Source of the DNA: Gammaproteobacteria bacterium
Lineage (GTDB): Bacteria; Pseudomonadota; Gammaproteobacteria; Ga0077536
Assembly (NCBI GenBank): GCA_019747795.1
Contig: JAIEQK010000022.1
Span: 1-48,145, forward strand
DNA: 48,145 nucleotides
Direction of reading: 5' to 3'
The translations under genes and the position numbers were made by a program. Below are positions 45,939-48,145 of this stretch, piece after piece (the first letter of the stretch is position 1; every line of letters begins with the position of its first letter). The notes below the pieces were generated by a model. That model searched no databases and was not told the DNA's origin. It worked only from the letters and a program-made list of their open reading frames with translations.

Positions 45939-47003
45939 TCAGGGCGAGGACGGGTTAATGAGGCCTGTGGGCAGTGGTGAGGCCAAGCCGCACCGCGCTG
46001 CATGCTCAGGGGAGGCGCGGAACGATGGCGAGGGACCCGACACGGGGAGTCCAAATCGCTCCCGCCAGACCGTGGGCGTGATGCCGAAGGCCGCACGATA
46101 GTGCGTTCGCATGGATGCAACTGATCCAAAGCCCGCCATGTCAGCGATGGCCTCGATCGATTTCTCGGAAGACTCCAACAAGCGCTGGCTGTAGAGCAAT
46201 CGCTCCTTCAATAGCCACGCCGCTGCGCTTGTGCCAGTCAGCGCCTTGAAGTGTCGCGTGAAGCTCCGGCGACTCATCCGCGCCTCGCTCGCAAGCGTGT
46301 CCACGCTGTGCGGTTCCCTCAAGCGCGTGCGCACGGAGTTCATCAGCATGGCGAGTCGGCAATCGCCGGACGCGGCGGGCAAGGGTTGTTCAATGAATTG
46401 CGCCTGGCCCCCGTCGCGATGAGGGGCGAAGACGAGCCGGCGCGCGGTTCTATTCGCCTCAGTGGCGCCCAGCCGCGTGCGCAGCATGTGCAGGCAGACG
46501 TCCAGGCTCGCGGCCGTCCCCGCTGACGTGAGCACATTATTGTGCTCCACATAGAGCACGTCGGGATCAAGGTCTACCGCCGGGAAACGGGCGGCGATGC
46601 GGTCTGTGAATTCCCAATGGGTGGTGGCACGTCCGCCGTCCAGCAAGCCCGCGGCTGCGAGCACGTAGGTGCCGAGACACAGGCCGACAATCTGTGCGCC
46701 ACGCTCGTGGGCGCGCCGCAACGCCGACAGTAGACGCTCCGGCGGCTCGTCCAACTCGTCCCGCCAGCCCGGCACGATGACCACATCCGCCGTTTCGATG
46801 GCTTTCAACGGCACAAGATTTGTCAGTCCGAATCCTGCCGATGTCATGATTCGTCCGGCCTCGCCGGCACAGACGGTGATCTTGAAGGGCGTGGTGCCTG
46901 GAGCGCTTGCGCCGAAGACGATGCAGGGCACCGAGAGATGGAAGGGAATGACCTGCTGGAAAGCCACTACGACGATGGTGCAGGGGGTGCGTTCTGAAGT
47001 CAT
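45939..47003 (-). CDS. GlxA-type AraC-family regulator with DJ-1/PfpI domain, module copy 2
   Basis: 354 residues, a close paralogue of the regulator at 26739-27788. The DJ-1-like domain has VIVPGWRDELDEP and LCLGTYVLAAAGLLDGG, and the AraC domain has SVDTLASEARMSRRSFTRHFK and IEAIADMAGFGSVASMRTHYR. The two recognition helices differ little from copy 1 (RRSFTRHFK is the same), so both are likely to bind the same operator. Copy F lies 109 bases upstream. The two proteins diverge mainly at the C-terminal tail, here rich in Pro and Ser. Confidence 0.9.
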   Translation of the reverse strand: MTSERTPCTIVVVAFQQVIPFHLSVPCIVFGASAPGTTPFKITVCAGEAGRIMTSAGFGLTNLVPLKAIETADVVIVPGWRDELDEPPERLLSALRRAHERGAQIVGLCLGTYVLAAAGLLDGGRATTHWEFTDRIAARFPAVDLDPDVLYVEHNNVLTSAGTAASLDVCLHMLRTRLGATEANRTARRLVFAPHRDGGQAQFIEQPLPAASGDCRLAMLMNSVRTRLREPHSVDTLASEARMSRRSFTRHFKALTGTSAAAWLLKERLLYSQRLLESSEKSIEAIADMAGFGSVASMRTHYRAAFGITPTVWRERFGLPVSGPSPSFRASPEHAARCGLASPLPTGLINPSSP

Positions 47004-47111
47004 GGACGGGCAGGCCGCGGGACGAGAGGTGGCCTGAGGTTATCGTCAAATTTGGATTGGGCCAACGGCAGAAGCCTTGCAGAGGTACGATTTTTGAGCG
47101 CATGGAGCGAA

Positions 47112-47141
47112 TTGGCCCGAAGTGTGGGCACTATGGCCCGA
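47112..47141 (+). promoter_or_regulatory. Direct-repeat operator, copy F
   Basis: Half-sites TTGGCCCGA (47112-47120) and ATGGCCCGA (47133-47141), 21 bases apart, with GGGCA at the centre. It lies 109 bases upstream of the second regulator. A single minus-strand half-site TTGGCCCAA is at 47057-47065. Confidence 0.62.
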
Positions 47142-47564
47142 TTTCTAGGTGTGTGTTCGCCGAGTTCCGGGACGTCGGCCTAGCACCGCCGAGACTTCTC
47201 CCCAACCGGTCTATCTGTCGGCGCATTGCCGTGCCTTCGATAGGCGTTTGGGACGCCAGGCCAGGAAGGGCGGCAGCGCCGCGTGGTCCGCACGGGCGAC
47301 GCGTGAGGCACTTCCCACGACGACCCTTCGTACGTGAACCCCACGACAGGCGACCGTGGCGTGGCGACGGCGCTTCACAAGCCATCGCACGCATACGGCG
47401 CGCGCGGTACGGGCGACGCCCGTAGGCTTTCGACTGTCAGACGCTGTCAGGCGTCAGGCCTGCGCGCCTACGTCGCCTCAAGCCAAGAACTGTCTAGACG
47501 TCGGCATTTTTCCTGTGGCGGGGATCGGTAGCCTAGCGGCCCCAACAAAAGAAAATCGGCTGCA
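47142..47564. other. Intergenic stretch, no supported gene
   Basis: About 420 bases between the second regulator and a small hypothetical gene. I see no recognised family or RNA. Confidence 0.4.
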
Positions 47565-47813
47565 ATGAGCGCCCAACACCTGGTAGAGCAAACCGATCAG
47601 TTCAGAGCCCTGGGCGATGACGGTGTGTTGTACACCGTCGTTGAATTCACGACGACGTTCCCGCTATCGAGCTCAGAAAGATTCCGCGAGCCGCCCCGGG
47701 CACAGATGTTGAAGGATTACGTGATTTGGCCCAGATGTATCCCGGTCGACGTCGATGCCGATGAAGGTCTCTTGAAGATTGCGGCGAACGGCGTGTTGCT
47801 CACACGACTGTGA
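47565..47813 (+). CDS. Small hypothetical protein
   Basis: 82 residues beginning MSAQHLVEQTDQFRALGDDGVLYTVVEF and ending with DVDADEGLLKIAANGVLLTRL. The pattern, a short helix followed by beta strands and a DADE turn before a terminal strand, resembles small conserved uncharacterised proteins of about 80 residues. No ribosome site of note precedes the ATG. Codon use is moderate in GC compared with the core genes, in keeping with accessory DNA. Function not recognised. Confidence 0.5.
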   Translation: MSAQHLVEQTDQFRALGDDGVLYTVVEFTTTFPLSSSERFREPPRAQMLKDYVIWPRCIPVDVDADEGLLKIAANGVLLTRL

Positions 47814-48031
47814 GGCGAGTGGCGGTCGTGCGCTGGACGGTGGAGTGCCCGCGCATACTGCGTGGCCATATCGGATTGCTTCAGTTTCCCGGACTGTTGC
47901 GTCAAAGGCTCTCCATGCGCCACCAGCGCCGCGAGACGTGAAGGCGATTGCCATGACGTTCGAGAGAGTGCCAATACAGCTCGCACTGAGTGTCGGTCAG
48001 GCACGACAGGCAAACACGCTCGGCGGATGAC

Positions 48032-48145
48032 TCAGTCGCCGCGCAACTTGCGCGCCGCAAAGCTGAAGTAGTCGACGAGCAGATCGCGATCGCGCGCGTC
48101 GGTCAGCGCACGCATGCCCCGCGCGAAAGACTCTTCGGCCCGCCG
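48032..48145 (-). CDS. C-terminal end of an unknown protein (partial)
   Basis: The minus strand is open from the window edge to a TGA at 48034-48032, giving the last 37 residues: FARGMRALTDARDRDLLVDYF, then SFAARKLRGD. An amphipathic charged helical ending is visible, with no family recognised. The GC-rich third positions are in keeping with a real gene whose start lies beyond the window. Confidence 0.55.
   Translation of the reverse strand, partial: RRAEESFARGMRALTDARDRDLLVDYFSFAARKLRGD

Noticed and set aside
21242..48145. A CRISPR array in the accessory region
   Set aside because: No regularly spaced repeats with spacers were found; the six 30-bp elements are far apart and each lies singly in a promoter region.

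Overview
The window looks like a chromosomal segment from a high-GC gammaproteobacterium. The left half has the order ispB / rplU-rpmA-obgE-proB / rpsT / murJ-ribF-lspA-ispH, followed by a type IV pilus minor-pilin operon (fimT-pilV-pilW-pilX-pilY1-pilE). I recall this pairing from lineages around Xanthomonadales, Nevskiales and Chromatiales. No rRNA or other strong taxonomic marker is present, so a finer placement would be a guess.

Layout. 1-2.5 kb: a C-terminal glutaredoxin-like fragment, a CopK-like periplasmic copper protein, a flavin-dependent LLM-class monooxygenase and tRNA-Pro(CGG). 2.5-11.2 kb: core genes for isoprenoid/quinone, ribosome, proline, peptidoglycan, flavin and lipoprotein functions. 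11.2-20.4 kb: the minus-strand pilin operon with a 1762-residue PilY1. 20.5-21.2 kb: a Fur-family regulator behind a Fur-box-like palindrome, then tRNA-Thr(CGT).

From tRNA-Thr rightwards the window is accessory DNA with long intergenic stretches, pseudogenes and transposase remnants. 21.8-24.4 kb holds a bacteriophytochrome histidine kinase and a single-domain response regulator. 24.8-30.7 kb holds a first copy of a small module (metallo-beta-lactamase-fold hydrolase, SnoaL-like protein, GlxA-type AraC regulator), a frameshifted SnoaL relative, a cupin and an amidohydrolase. 30.8-34.6 kb holds a three-gene soluble diiron monooxygenase operon (beta, coupling protein, alpha) divergent from a TetR regulator. 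A 21-base copy of the 3' end of tRNA-Thr, with two mismatches, lies at 35153-35173 and may mark the far end of an old integrated island. 35.3-40.5 kb: cytochrome P450, isochorismatase-like hydrolase, GST-like protein and a molybdopterin oxidoreductase. 40.8-44.1 kb: an IS91-family transposase relic, a four-helix membrane protein, a fragment of a third metallo-hydrolase copy, a degenerate HD-GYP protein and an IS3-family OrfA relic. 44.2-47.0 kb: a second intact copy of the hydrolase / SnoaL-like / GlxA-regulator module, with the hydrolase inverted.

The most interesting pattern is a 30-bp element, TTGGCCCGA-N5-RCGCA-N2-WTGNCCCGA (two 9-base half-sites exactly 21 bases apart). I find it six times, always between genes, next to both GlxA-type regulators, both metallo-hydrolases and the cupin. 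Direct repeats two helical turns apart are what AraC-family proteins bind. I infer that the two paralogous regulators and their neighbours form one local, duplicated, probably cross-talking regulon of unknown substrate. All homology calls come from reading the translations; no database search was run.
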